Below, piece by piece: positions 46,426 through 55,265 of a stretch of 64,000 nt of DNA. Positions within the stretch are counted from its first letter, which is position 1. The number at the start of each line of letters is the position of its first letter. This DNA is from an uncultured Pelagibacteraceae bacterium. GTDB taxonomy: Bacteria; Pseudomonadota; Alphaproteobacteria; Pelagibacterales; Pelagibacteraceae. The position numbers and the translations under genes were made by a program. The stretch is from assembly GCA_902539165.1 (NCBI GenBank), contig CACBHY010000003.1, positions 1 through 64,000 on the forward strand, in the 5' to 3' direction. The notes below the pieces were generated by a model. It had not been told where the DNA came from, ran no database searches, and worked only from the letters and a program-made list of their open reading frames with translations.

Positions 46426-47106
46426 ATGAATATTAAATTTAAAAAACTTAATAAGACAATTATAAATTGCAAAAAATGTAGAAGATTATCGGATTTTATC
46501 AAAAAAATTTCTACAGAAAAAAGAAAGCAAAATATTGATGAAATCTATTGGGGAAAGCCTGTGACAGGATTTGGAGATGTTAATGCTAGACTTTTAATTT
46601 TAGGGTTAGCTCCAGCTGCTCATGGAGGAACAAGAACTGGGAGAGCATTCACAGGGGATAAATCTAGTGATTTTCTTTTTAAGTGTTTGTACAAAACCAA
46701 AATCTCTAATCAACCTTATTCGATTAATTTAAAAGATGGTTTAAAATTAAAATCTACATACATTACTAATATCCTTAAATGTGTACCACCAGGGGATAAG
46801 CCAACTACTGTGGAGTTAAATAACTGTTCAGAATATTTTAATTCAGAGGTAACAAATCTTAAAAATTTAAAAACTATAGTAACTCTTGGAAAAGTTGCTT
46901 TTGATAATTGTATGAAGTTTTACAAAATAAAATATAATTTTTTAAAAAAATTTAAATTTGTTCATGGTAAAAATTTCATATTACCAAACAATATACAATT
47001 ACTTTCATGTTATCATCCCAGTCCAAGAAATGTAAATACTAAATTAATTTCGGAAAGAATGATGATTGAACTATTCAAAAAAGCAAAAAAAATATCTGCT
47101 ATTTAG
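46426..47106 (+). CDS. Uracil-DNA glycosylase, family 5 (UDGb) type
   Basis: A base-excision repair enzyme that removes uracil and some other damaged bases. The 226-residue protein has motif 1 GLAPAAHGGTRTGRAFTGD (ca 61-79), the family-5 form without the polar water-activating residue, and motif 2 CYHPSPRNVNT (ca 194-204). Cys15 and Cys18, with Cys in ILKCVPP (ca 117) and LNNCSEYF, are placed to ligate a [4Fe-4S] cluster, as in families 4 and 5. Its start is two bases from the phosphatase start on the other strand. It overlaps ybgC tail to tail by eight bases. Confidence 0.87.
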   Translation: MNIKFKKLNKTIINCKKCRRLSDFIKKISTEKRKQNIDEIYWGKPVTGFGDVNARLLILGLAPAAHGGTRTGRAFTGDKSSDFLFKCLYKTKISNQPYSINLKDGLKLKSTYITNILKCVPPGDKPTTVELNNCSEYFNSEVTNLKNLKTIVTLGKVAFDNCMKFYKIKYNFLKKFKFVHGKNFILPNNIQLLSCYHPSPRNVNTKLISERMMIELFKKAKKISAI

Positions 47107-47515
47107 TATTAGAAATATAAGGATTTAACTTATGTAAAATTAGTTTTGGAATCTTTATGGGTTTAATTTTTTCATCAACAAAAACTAAATGTATCTTAGC
47201 CTCCACTATTGCAATTTTATTTTTAATAATAGTTTGATTCATAATAAATGATGTTTTTGAATTTGAAATTATATGTGAGTTAATATCAAGATTATCTTCT
47301 AAAAATGCAGGTTTTTTGTAATCAATGCTGCATGATTTTACAATAATTAGTGTTTCAAAATCTTTTTTAATCTTAATATTACTCAGACCTATATCTGCTA
47401 AGGCCTCCGTTCTTGCCCTTTCAAAATATTTAAGATAATTTGCATAATACACAACACCTCCAGCGTCAGTATCTTCATAATACACTTTGACCTTATGATT
47501 AAAAATTTTATTCAT
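47099..47515 (-). CDS. ybgC: Acyl-CoA thioesterase, YbgC/4-hydroxybenzoyl-CoA family
   Basis: A hotdog-fold thioesterase of 138 residues. The signature YYEDTDAGGVVYYANYLKYF (ca 12-31) contains the catalytic Asp17; ERARTEAL follows. In many proteobacteria ybgC lies in the tol-pal cluster, but no tol gene is present here. It follows the DUF3047 gene region on the same strand. Confidence 0.88.
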   Translation of the reverse strand: MNKIFNHKVKVYYEDTDAGGVVYYANYLKYFERARTEALADIGLSNIKIKKDFETLIIVKSCSIDYKKPAFLEDNLDINSHIISNSKTSFIMNQTIIKNKIAIVEAKIHLVFVDEKIKPIKIPKLILHKLNPYISNTK

Positions 47516-47523
47516 TTTTCAAT

Positions 47524-48174
47524 TTAATTTTCTGAAAAAAAGATATTTTGATAATAGGCGATTGATTTCTTTTTTGAATTATCTGTATCAGACATAATTG
47601 CTAAACCATTTAATTCATTTACATCTAAATTGTGGAATTTTTTAAAATCTTCTTTAACATTTACTTTTACAGTTACCCATTGATTTAGGCTTTCTTTAGT
47701 TGATGATAAAACTTTATCTATAGATTTCTTTGTATATGGGCTGGGCCAATTTAATCCTACGTCATCATTACTAGAAAACACATAATTAATAGCTCTATTT
47801 GATAAGAGGGTGGCACCTGTTTTTTTTATAGCAAATACTCTTGCTGCAAAATCATGACCTTTTTTAGTATCCTCTTTTATGCCACTTAAATCTTTTTCAA
47901 TTTTCCATGTAATATTTAAAAAAGGAGTTTTGTTTAAATTAATTTTAATCTCTTTACCTAATCCAGACGCACCATTGTCAGCAACAGCTTTTAAAAAATT
48001 TCCATTTTCATTTGATCCCAATGTATACAAAGTTTTATTATCTGCACCTCTTACTTTTCTTACTTTTAATTCAGAAAGTTCTTTTTCAGTAAACTCAAAT
48101 ACTTTTATTTTTTCAGCATAAGATGGTTGAAAAAGTAATAGGACCCAAAAAAAAGTGACGAAAAATTTAATCAT
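47524..48174 (-). CDS. DUF3047 family exported protein
   Basis: A 216-residue protein with an N-terminal signal peptide (MIKFFVTFFWVLLLFQPSYA, cleavage near residue 20). The mature part has the pattern of DUF3047: LNITWKIEKDL (ca 86), KKGHDFAARVFAIKK (ca 104-118), RAINYVFSSND and LNGLAIMSDTDNSKKKSIAYYQNIFF near the end, a jelly-roll-like fold in related carbohydrate-binding families. No function is established. It lies eight bases upstream of ybgC. Confidence 0.72.
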   Translation of the reverse strand: MIKFFVTFFWVLLLFQPSYAEKIKVFEFTEKELSELKVRKVRGADNKTLYTLGSNENGNFLKAVADNGASGLGKEIKINLNKTPFLNITWKIEKDLSGIKEDTKKGHDFAARVFAIKKTGATLLSNRAINYVFSSNDDVGLNWPSPYTKKSIDKVLSSTKESLNQWVTVKVNVKEDFKKFHNLDVNELNGLAIMSDTDNSKKKSIAYYQNIFFSEN

Positions 48175-48180
48175 AACAAG

Positions 48181-48927
48181 CTAGTAAGTTGATCTTCCTC
48201 CACTAATATCAAACACTGCAGCTGTTGAAAAAGTATTTTCTTGTGAGGAAAGCCAGCAAATTAATGATGTAAACTCATGAATTTCAAGAAATCTTCCTCT
48301 AGGCACTTTAGATAGCATCCGTTGAACATGTTCTTTGCTCATTTGGTCTAAAATTCTAGTCTTTGCTCCAGCAGGAGTAACTGCATTAACAGCTATATCT
48401 TTGTCTGCTAATTCTTTACCTAAAGCTTTTGTAAGACCAATTACACCTGCTTTAGCCGAGCTATAAGCACTTGCATTAGCATTACCATCTTTACCAGCTA
48501 CAGAAGCAACATTGATTATTCTTCCATAATTATTTTTAATCATATTAGGAACAATCAATCTACAACAATTGAATGTACCCATTAAATTAATTTGAACTAT
48601 CTTGTTCCACATATCAATATCATATTTCCATAGTGGATCTGTTGGACCTGTAATACCAGCGTTATTAATTAAGATATCTACATTGTTGGTCTCTAGAATT
48701 TTTGAAACAGTTGTCTCTACTTGAGTATAGTTAGATATATCAACTAAATTATAATTTAAATTTGGATTTTTGATTTCATCTAATGCAGATATCAATAATT
48801 TTTCATCAATATCCCAAATAAACACTTTTGCACCACCATCTAAAAATCTTTTCGCAATATCTAAACCAAAACCTTGGGCACCTCCAGTAACTACAGCAGT
48901 CTTATCTTTAAAATTAAATTTGTGCAT
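48181..48927 (-). CDS. Short-chain dehydrogenase/reductase
   Basis: An NAD(P)-dependent oxidoreductase of 248 residues. I chose the ATG at 48927 (MHKFNFKDKTAVVTGGAQGF), since a longer frame would run into the upstream permease gene. The cofactor loop is TGGAQGFG, followed by Asp in FIWDID, which favours NAD. The NNAG motif is in ILINNAGITG, and the catalytic Ser, Tyr and Lys are in VASVAGKDGNANASAYSSAK. It ends ISGGRSTY. It starts six bases after the NCS1 permease stop, so may act on an imported compound or its product. Confidence 0.85.
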   Translation of the reverse strand: MHKFNFKDKTAVVTGGAQGFGLDIAKRFLDGGAKVFIWDIDEKLLISALDEIKNPNLNYNLVDISNYTQVETTVSKILETNNVDILINNAGITGPTDPLWKYDIDMWNKIVQINLMGTFNCCRLIVPNMIKNNYGRIINVASVAGKDGNANASAYSSAKAGVIGLTKALGKELADKDIAVNAVTPAGAKTRILDQMSKEHVQRMLSKVPRGRFLEIHEFTSLICWLSSQENTFSTAAVFDISGGRSTY

Positions 48928-48932
48928 TGGAA

Positions 48933-50390
48933 CTATTTTTTTGCTAATAAATAATATGTTAACCAAGAAATTAATGCACCTATAATCCATGCATAAGATT
49001 GTAAAAACATCAGGTTCGTATTCCATATGGTTGCAGCAGAAAAAATAAATCCTAATATTATTGAATAAGCGCCTTTTAAGTGCCACCCTCTAGAATAATA
49101 ATATTCACTTTCAGTTTCGACTGAATAAAGATCTTTATTACTCAAATTTTGATTTTTAATTAAATAATAATCAGCGATAACAACTCCAAAAAGTGGTCCA
49201 AAAAAACAACTAAATGTATCTATAAATGATAAAATTCCAATTTGACTTAAGAGTGTAAGCCAAAAAATACCAATTATTAATCCTAGAAATGAAATTATGT
49301 AACTTACGCTTTTTAGAGTTAATTTATTTGGAGCAAAATTAATAAGTGAATACTGAGAAGGAATATAATTAGCAACTAAATTTGTAGATGCTGATGCAAT
49401 TACAATAAAAAAGAGAACTATTACTGAAATTTGTAGATTATCAAATTTTCCAATTATGTCTGTTGGATTTGTAAATATTTGTTCTAATCCTTGAAATTTT
49501 TGATTTAAAAATAAATCTGACCCAGTAACAATAAAAATAGAAAAAAAAGAAAATATAATTAAGTTTAAAATCAAACTTAGATTTCCTTTATTTAATTCTT
49601 TCTTATTCTTAACATATCTTGAAAAATCACCATAACTTACAATTATTATTGAAAAATATGCAAAAATAGTACCTGCTACAGTTATTAGTGGTGCAATATT
49701 ATTTTTATTAAAAAGTTCTTCAAAGTTCAAAATACCTAAAAATGCTTCTATGGTTAATTTTACATCACTCAAAAAAACTACTAAAAAAAATATAAACATT
49801 CCTGCATAAACAAGAATTGCTGAATAATTTATCAACTTTTTATTAAATTGAATACCTATACTAAACAACAATGTTTGAAATATAATTACTAATCCAAAAG
49901 ATATCCAATCTATAACATTTAAACCTAAAAAGAATGTAAGAAAAATTTCATGGTCTAACAAACTGTTGTCAATGGAGTAGATCAATATTCTTATTAAATA
50001 TCCAAAAATTTTGGATAAAAAATATGTTTGTATTCCAAAAAGAAAAACACCTACTAAGCTTCTTAGTAAACCAAATAATTTAGCACCATTAAATCCTAGA
50101 GAAGATCTTAATAGAACTGCAAAGGGTAATCCAAATTTTTGTGAAGGTTTTCCAATTAGATTGCTGAAAATATAAACTAAAAATGATCCTAAAATTGTGC
50201 CAAAAAACACAACAATCGTATTAAGACTATAAATAATGTACAACGAAGCAATAAGCGAAAACCCAATGACACTTTGTATATTTACACCCCAAAAGCAAAA
50301 AAGGTCTTTCCAATTCCAAGTTTTATAATTTGGATTTACAGTAACAAGATCCCAATTAGAGAGAGAATATTTAACTTTTGGTTGATTCAC
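48933..50390 (-). CDS. NCS1 family permease (nucleobase/cation symporter-1)
   Basis: A membrane protein of 485 residues with about 12 helices. The N-terminal SNWDLVTVNPNYKTWNWKDL and the substrate/Na+ region FCFWGVNIQSVIGFSL, then GKPSQKFGLPFAVLLRSSLG (ca 99-118), match the NCS1 family that takes up cytosine, uracil, purines, allantoin, hydantoins or thiamine precursors. Helix 10 region and GPLFGVVIADYYLIK also fit. The partner is a short-chain dehydrogenase. Substrate is not decided by sequence here. Confidence 0.85.
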   Translation of the reverse strand: MNQPKVKYSLSNWDLVTVNPNYKTWNWKDLFCFWGVNIQSVIGFSLIASLYIIYSLNTIVVFFGTILGSFLVYIFSNLIGKPSQKFGLPFAVLLRSSLGFNGAKLFGLLRSLVGVFLFGIQTYFLSKIFGYLIRILIYSIDNSLLDHEIFLTFFLGLNVIDWISFGLVIIFQTLLFSIGIQFNKKLINYSAILVYAGMFIFFLVVFLSDVKLTIEAFLGILNFEELFNKNNIAPLITVAGTIFAYFSIIIVSYGDFSRYVKNKKELNKGNLSLILNLIIFSFFSIFIVTGSDLFLNQKFQGLEQIFTNPTDIIGKFDNLQISVIVLFFIVIASASTNLVANYIPSQYSLINFAPNKLTLKSVSYIISFLGLIIGIFWLTLLSQIGILSFIDTFSCFFGPLFGVVIADYYLIKNQNLSNKDLYSVETESEYYYSRGWHLKGAYSIILGFIFSAATIWNTNLMFLQSYAWIIGALISWLTYYLLAKK

Positions 50391-50415
50391 TTAATTTATT
50401 TTAAACTAATAAATT

Positions 50416-51750
50416 CTACTGTCCATATAAGAGAGTTGGTAACCATAAGGCAATTTGAGGAAATATAATAATTAAAACTAAGCCAATAACCTGCAGAACC
50501 ATAAATTGCATCATACCATAGTATATATCTTTTAGGTCCCATTCAGGCACAACTCCTTTTAAAAAATAAGCTGAAAGAGCTACAGGTGGAGAGAGCCAGG
50601 CGGTTTGTAAATTGACTGCAACTAAAATTGCAAACCAGGTTAAATTAAATCCTAATGCCTCAACTAAGGGTAAAATAATAGGCACTATTATCATAACAAT
50701 TGGTACCCATTCTAAAGGCCATCCTAATAAAAAAATCATAACCATTATCATGCCTAGAATTAGGTATTTATTCATTTCAAGACCTAACAAAAACTCAGTC
50801 AATAAAGTTGGGGTGCCTAGTCTTGCAAATACTGCACCAAAAAAATTTGAAGCAGCAACCAAAACCATTATTAAAGCTGTAATTTCTAAAGTTTTAACTA
50901 GAGCCTCTTGTAATTTTGGTAACGTTAATTTTCTATATGCAATTGATAGTAACAAAGCACCCATTGCACCACAACCTGCAGCTTCAGTTGGCGTAGCAAA
51001 TCCAAATAAAATACTACCTAATGCTGCAAAAACTAAAGCAGCAGGAGGAACTAGACCAAGAAAAAACTCAATCCATACTTCTTTCATACTTGCAGCTCGC
51101 ATTTCTTCTGGAAGAACTGGACCTAGTTTTGGATTAATCATACATCTTATAGTAGTGTAGCCTGCATATAAACCCGCTAAAAGAATTCCGGGAATTATAG
51201 CAGCAGCAAATAAATCAATTACGGGTATTTCCATTATTGGTCCCATAACAACAAGCATAATACTTGGAGGTATTAATATACCCAATGTTCCCCCAGCAGT
51301 TATAGTACCTGCTGCAAGTCTTACATCATATCCTGATCTATTCATTGATTTAGCAGCCATAATTCCTAAGATTGTAACTGATGCACCAACTATGCCTGTT
51401 GCAGCGGCAAAAATTACAGAAACGAATAAAACTGCATAATATAAGGATCCTTTTACTTTTGCTAACATCATTTGAAATGCAGAAAATAGTCTTTCCATCA
51501 AACCAGCCTGCTCCATCATTATTCCCATAAAGACAAAGAGCGGAACAGCGGCGAGAGCTTGTTCGGTCATGACCATGGAAAATTGAAGTGTCATTAGATA
51601 AAAAACTAATTTACCAAATCCTAAGTAACCAAAAACAAAACCTAAAAAAATTAAAGTAAAGGAAATGGGGAACCCAACAAAAATAGCAAACAGCATTACT
51701 CCAACAAGAATAAAACCTAAAATCGCAGGATCTATAAGTTCAGCAATCAT
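50416..51750 (-). CDS. TRAP transporter large permease subunit (mannitol/chloroaromatic type)
   Basis: The 444-residue large membrane subunit. Helical-hairpin signatures are ALAAVPLFVFMGIMMEQAG (ca 66-84), ATGIVGASVTILGIMAAKSM, LGILIPPSIMLVVMGPIM (ca 151-168), and GWPLEWVPIVMIIVPIILPL in the second half. WLSPPVALSAYFLKGVVPEW marks the second Na+ motif. It belongs to the larger DctM class that pairs with longer binding proteins (FcbT3-like). It shares four bases with the small subunit gene. Its divergent neighbour is a GMC dehydrogenase, so isethionate is a candidate substrate (IseM-like). Confidence 0.9.
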   Translation of the reverse strand: MIAELIDPAILGFILVGVMLFAIFVGFPISFTLIFLGFVFGYLGFGKLVFYLMTLQFSMVMTEQALAAVPLFVFMGIMMEQAGLMERLFSAFQMMLAKVKGSLYYAVLFVSVIFAAATGIVGASVTILGIMAAKSMNRSGYDVRLAAGTITAGGTLGILIPPSIMLVVMGPIMEIPVIDLFAAAIIPGILLAGLYAGYTTIRCMINPKLGPVLPEEMRAASMKEVWIEFFLGLVPPAALVFAALGSILFGFATPTEAAGCGAMGALLLSIAYRKLTLPKLQEALVKTLEITALIMVLVAASNFFGAVFARLGTPTLLTEFLLGLEMNKYLILGMIMVMIFLLGWPLEWVPIVMIIVPIILPLVEALGFNLTWFAILVAVNLQTAWLSPPVALSAYFLKGVVPEWDLKDIYYGMMQFMVLQVIGLVLIIIFPQIALWLPTLLYGQ

Positions 51751-52361
51751 TTATCGTCTCCAGGCCATTTACCTCTTGTTGCAGCCCAGTAACTTTTAAA
51801 TAATTCCGACACTCCTTGAATTAACAAAAAAATAATTCCAATCAATAAACACGATTTGATAGGCCACATGTAAGGCATCCATGTAGTATCCATACCCTTC
51901 TCACCTCTTTGAATAGATTCTCCAACAAATCCAATCGTCATATAAAGGAAAACTAATAATCCTGGAAAATAAAATAAAAGATACAACCAAAAATCTATCT
52001 TACCTTGATTTTTGGTTTTAAAATTTCTATATAAAAAATCAGCTCTTATATGTACTCCTTTAGAAAGAGCATATGCAGCACCCAGCATGAATAATGCTCC
52101 ATACAAAAAACGACTTATATCGTAAGCCCAAATTGTTGGAGCTAAAAATAATTTTCTTGCAAGCACTTCATAAGTCATCGCAAAAATTAATGGCATTAAA
52201 ATCCAACAAACAACATTACCCACCCATTTGCTGAATTTATCAATATTTACTATAGAACTAGCCATCCATGATGGCATATCTTCTGGCATTTTTCCCGAAC
52301 CACCTCGCCTTTCGGCAATCATTTCATCAGAAATATCTAGTTTGGTTGGTTCGTCAGCCAT
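51747..52361 (-). CDS. TRAP transporter small permease subunit
   Basis: The 204-residue DctQ-type subunit. An unusually long cytoplasmic N-terminus (about residues 1-40, with RRGGSGKMPEDMPSWM) precedes four helices. LARKLFLAPTIWAYDISRFL (ca 67-86) and GAAYALSKGVHIRADFLYRN (ca 93-112) are the conserved parts. It lies 73 bases after the binding-protein gene, with a strong terminator-like hairpin between them, and overlaps the large subunit by four bases. Confidence 0.88.
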   Translation of the reverse strand: MADEPTKLDISDEMIAERRGGSGKMPEDMPSWMASSIVNIDKFSKWVGNVVCWILMPLIFAMTYEVLARKLFLAPTIWAYDISRFLYGALFMLGAAYALSKGVHIRADFLYRNFKTKNQGKIDFWLYLLFYFPGLLVFLYMTIGFVGESIQRGEKGMDTTWMPYMWPIKSCLLIGIIFLLIQGVSELFKSYWAATRGKWPGDDK

Positions 52362-52380
52362 AAAAAATTTTTTAAAAAAG

Positions 52381-52408
52381 TTAGAGCGGACTGTTAAGTC
52401 CGCTCTAA
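52381..52408 (-). terminator. Strong hairpin with T-run between binding-protein and permease genes
   Basis: A perfect 12-base inverted repeat, TTAGAGCGGACT and AGTCCGCTCTAA, around a four-base loop. In the minus-strand reading it is followed by CTTTTTT, the form of a rho-independent terminator. It lies between the solute-binding protein gene and its own permease genes, so it should terminate most transcripts and let some read through. The stem is strikingly G+C-rich for this genome. Confidence 0.85.
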
Positions 52409-52434
52409 TTGTATAATTTAAGATTAATTAATGA

Positions 52435-53529
52435 TTACTTTAATGTTGCTGCGTGAGCCATTCCTAGCTTAGCATTAGACATTTGAGAACCACTCCAGAA
52501 AGGAACTGCAATATCAGCAAATTCTTTCATTGAAGTATAAACTTCATTGAAAAATTTGTTTTCTGCAGCATTCTTGTTCAAAGAAGCTTTTGCAGCAGCC
52601 ATGTATTCTGTGAAATAATCAGAAGGTGTATCTTCTAAAATTACTCCATGAACTTCTGTTAATTCTTTTAAAGCTTTACCATTTTCATAGATTCTGTAAC
52701 TTAAAGATTTAGCTAATGATGCATTTGCAGCTACTTCAAGAGACTTCTTTTCATGATCAGACATTGCATTGTAAGTTTTTCCAGTAATATAAAAGTCAGC
52801 ATTTACGACTACTTGGTGTAAACCTTGTAGATAATAGTGCTTCAATACTTTTTGGAAACCAAAAGTTAAGTCTGGCTTTGGACAACACCATTCAGCAGCA
52901 TCAATTGTACCTGCTTCTAAAGCTGGCAAAATATCTCCACCTCCCATAGCTACAGATGCGATACCGATGTCTTTGTAAGTTTGTCCTGGAATTCCTGGAG
53001 GCGTTCTGAATTTATATTTTCTAAAATCAGCCATGTCTTTAATTGGTTTTGGAAACCAACCTAAAGCTTCTGGTCCAACTGGTTGAATCATAAATCCTTT
53101 AATGTCTCTTCCCATTTCTTTCCATAATTGGTCATATAGTTCTTTACCACCACCATATTGGAACCAAGATAAGAATGCGATATTATCAATACCTACTCCA
53201 CCACCAGCAACTGGCGAACCAAATAACATAGCCGCAGGGTGATCGCCTGACCAATAATGAGTCCATGCGAAACCACAATCGATTAGACCTTTGTCAACTG
53301 CATCTAAAGTTTCTTTTACACCAACAACAGCTCCTGCAGGTAAAATTTCAAACTTTAGAGATCCAGCTGTTAACGTTGTAACAGTGTCAGTAAAATCCTT
53401 TAACATCTTTACTTCATCAGCTTTAGTGTTAAGAACAGTCTGACATTTTAGTGTTTTTGCAGCATTAGCATTTGAAATAAATCCAAATACCATTGAGACT
53501 GCAAATAACATTGAAATGATTTTTTTCAT
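52435..53529 (-). CDS. TRAP transporter solute-binding protein (TakP/FcbT1-like)
   Basis: A periplasmic binding protein of 364 residues with a signal peptide (IISMLFAVSMVFGFISNANA). Family features are GADIL-like MGGGDILPALEAGTIDAAEW (ca 177-197), CCPKPDLTFGFQKVLKHYYL, RTPPGIPGQTYKDIG (Arg for the substrate acid group) and the long C-terminal helix. The IDAAEW segment corresponds to the substrate-binding DATEW region of 2-oxoacid and lactate binding relatives. The ribosome-binding site AGGGAGA is strong. Its location opposite a GMC dehydrogenase near xsc suggests a sulfonate such as isethionate (IseK-like), but this is inference. Confidence 0.88.
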   Translation of the reverse strand: MKKIISMLFAVSMVFGFISNANAAKTLKCQTVLNTKADEVKMLKDFTDTVTTLTAGSLKFEILPAGAVVGVKETLDAVDKGLIDCGFAWTHYWSGDHPAAMLFGSPVAGGGVGIDNIAFLSWFQYGGGKELYDQLWKEMGRDIKGFMIQPVGPEALGWFPKPIKDMADFRKYKFRTPPGIPGQTYKDIGIASVAMGGGDILPALEAGTIDAAEWCCPKPDLTFGFQKVLKHYYLQGLHQVVVNADFYITGKTYNAMSDHEKKSLEVAANASLAKSLSYRIYENGKALKELTEVHGVILEDTPSDYFTEYMAAAKASLNKNAAENKFFNEVYTSMKEFADIAVPFWSGSQMSNAKLGMAHAATLK

Positions 53530-53577
53530 TTTTCTCCCTCTATTTATTTATAAAAGAATAATCTTCTCAAATATTGA

Positions 53578-53605
53578 ATTTCAAAACAAGCTCTAATATT
53601 GTCAA
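53578..53605 (-). promoter_or_regulatory. Possible promoter of the second TRAP operon
   Basis: Minus-strand consensus -35 TTGACA (53605-53600), 16 bases, then TGAAAT (53583-53578, four matches to TATAAT). It would leave a leader of about 45 bases before the binding-protein ATG. The rest of the 140-base divergent gap is A/T-rich with no clear element towards the GMC gene. Confidence 0.4.
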
Positions 53606-53669
53606 TTTTTATATTTTTTCACAGATTTATTAGAAAAAAAAAATTTTTTACTTATAAAGGTTCTAATTT

Positions 53670-55265
53670 ATGAATAATTTTGATTTTATAATTCTTGGAG
53701 CTGGGTCTGCCGGATGTGTTCTAGCAAATAGATTATCACAAAATCCTAATTATAGGGTTTTACTTTTAGAGGCTGGTGGTAAAGACAATTATCCATGGAT
53801 TCATATTCCTGTAGGTTATTTTAAAACCATGCACAATCCTAAAACTGACTGGTGTTATAGAACTGAACCCGATGAGAGTATGAATAATATATCTATTAGA
53901 TATCCTAGAGGTAAAACTTTAGGTGGTAGCTCTTCAATAAATGGTTTGCTGTATATCAGGGGTCAAAATAGAGATTATGATATTTGGAGACAATTAGGAA
54001 ATACTGGTTGGGGATGGGATGACGTTTTACCTTATTTTATAAAAGCTGAAAATCAGGAAAGAGGTAAAAATGAATTTCATGGAGTAGATGGGCCCTTGTC
54101 AGTATCAGATCAAAGAATACATCTGCCACTTTTAGATGAATTTCAAAATGCTGCGGTAGAATTTGGAATACCAAAAACAAAAGACTTTAATACAGGAGAC
54201 AATCACGGATGTGGTTATTTTCAAGTTACCGAAAAAGATGGATTTAGATGCAGTACATCTGTTGGATATTTGAAACCAGTTAAAAATAGGAAAAATTTAA
54301 AAATAATTACTCATGCCCATGTAAAAAAAATTAACTTTGAAAATAAAACCGCAAAAGAAGTTGAATTTTGGCAAGGAGATCAATTAAAAAAAGTTCAAGC
54401 TAATAAAGAAATAATATTGTCCTCAGGCTCAATAGGTTCTCCTCAAATTTTACAAGTATCTGGTATTGGAAATCATGAAAAATTAAAAAAACTTGGAATT
54501 GATGTTGTACAAAATTTAAACGGTGTTGGAGAAAATTTACACGATCATTTAATGTTAAGACCTATTTATAAAATCAATGGATTAAAATCATTAAATAAAA
54601 AAATTAATAGCTTATTTGGGAATTTGATGATCGGACTTGAGTATATATTCAAAAGAACTGGACCTATGACAATGGGGGCAAGTCAACTATGTATGTTTGC
54701 AAAAAGTGATCCTTCTCTAGAATTACCTGATTTACAATGGCACGTTCAACCAATGAGTATGGATACATTAGGGGCAACCAAAAATCATGATTTTCATGCT
54801 TTTACGCCCACAGTATCAAATATCAAACCCACCAGCAGAGGTTATGTACGTATTGTTGATAAAGATTCTAGAACTTATGCAAAAATAAAACAAAATTATT
54901 TATCTACTGAAAACGATAGAATGATTGCTGCTAAAGGACTGAAATTAACTAGAAAAATAATAATGGAGTCTGAAACATTTAAAAAGTATTCACCTGAAGA
55001 GTATAGACCTGGAATTAATGTAGTTAATGATGAAGAATTGGTGAAAGAAGCTTCAAATTATGCTCAAACAATTTTTCATCCTGTTGGTACTTGTAAAATG
55101 GGTCAAGATGATATGTCAGTGGTTGATGAAAAACTTAAGGTAAAAGGAATTAAGAATCTCAGGGTTGTAGATGCATCTATTATGCCAAATATTACCTCTG
55201 GTAATACTAATGCTCCAACAATAATGATTGCAGAAAAAGGTGCTGACATGATACTAAACTCTTAA
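53670..55265 (+). CDS. GMC family FAD dehydrogenase, candidate isethionate (or choline) dehydrogenase
   Basis: A flavoprotein alcohol dehydrogenase of 531 residues. It has the FAD loop ILGAGSAGCVLANRLS (ca 7-22), LEAGGKD, the GMC signature PRGKTLGGSSSINGLLYIRG (ca 79-98), SSGSIGSPQILQVSGIG (ca 251-267), and near the end FHPVGTCKMG (ca 471, catalytic His) and SGNTNAPTIMIAE (ca 511, catalytic Asn). Choline dehydrogenase and isethionate dehydrogenase (IseJ) both belong here. The divergent TRAP genes and xsc a few kilobases away favour isethionate to sulfoacetaldehyde; no betaine-aldehyde dehydrogenase lies nearby. The stop shares a base with terC-like start. Confidence 0.82.
   Translation: MNNFDFIILGAGSAGCVLANRLSQNPNYRVLLLEAGGKDNYPWIHIPVGYFKTMHNPKTDWCYRTEPDESMNNISIRYPRGKTLGGSSSINGLLYIRGQNRDYDIWRQLGNTGWGWDDVLPYFIKAENQERGKNEFHGVDGPLSVSDQRIHLPLLDEFQNAAVEFGIPKTKDFNTGDNHGCGYFQVTEKDGFRCSTSVGYLKPVKNRKNLKIITHAHVKKINFENKTAKEVEFWQGDQLKKVQANKEIILSSGSIGSPQILQVSGIGNHEKLKKLGIDVVQNLNGVGENLHDHLMLRPIYKINGLKSLNKKINSLFGNLMIGLEYIFKRTGPMTMGASQLCMFAKSDPSLELPDLQWHVQPMSMDTLGATKNHDFHAFTPTVSNIKPTSRGYVRIVDKDSRTYAKIKQNYLSTENDRMIAAKGLKLTRKIIMESETFKKYSPEEYRPGINVVNDEELVKEASNYAQTIFHPVGTCKMGQDDMSVVDEKLKVKGIKNLRVVDASIMPNITSGNTNAPTIMIAEKGADMILNS

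Noticed and set aside
48928..49086. N-terminal extension of the short-chain dehydrogenase into the NCS1 permease gene
   Set aside because: The extra 53 residues are a shadow of the permease end and precede the normal SDR start.
53670..55265. Firm call as choline dehydrogenase (betA)
   Set aside because: GMC family motifs do not separate choline from isethionate enzymes, and no betaine-aldehyde dehydrogenase or choline transporter gene lies nearby.
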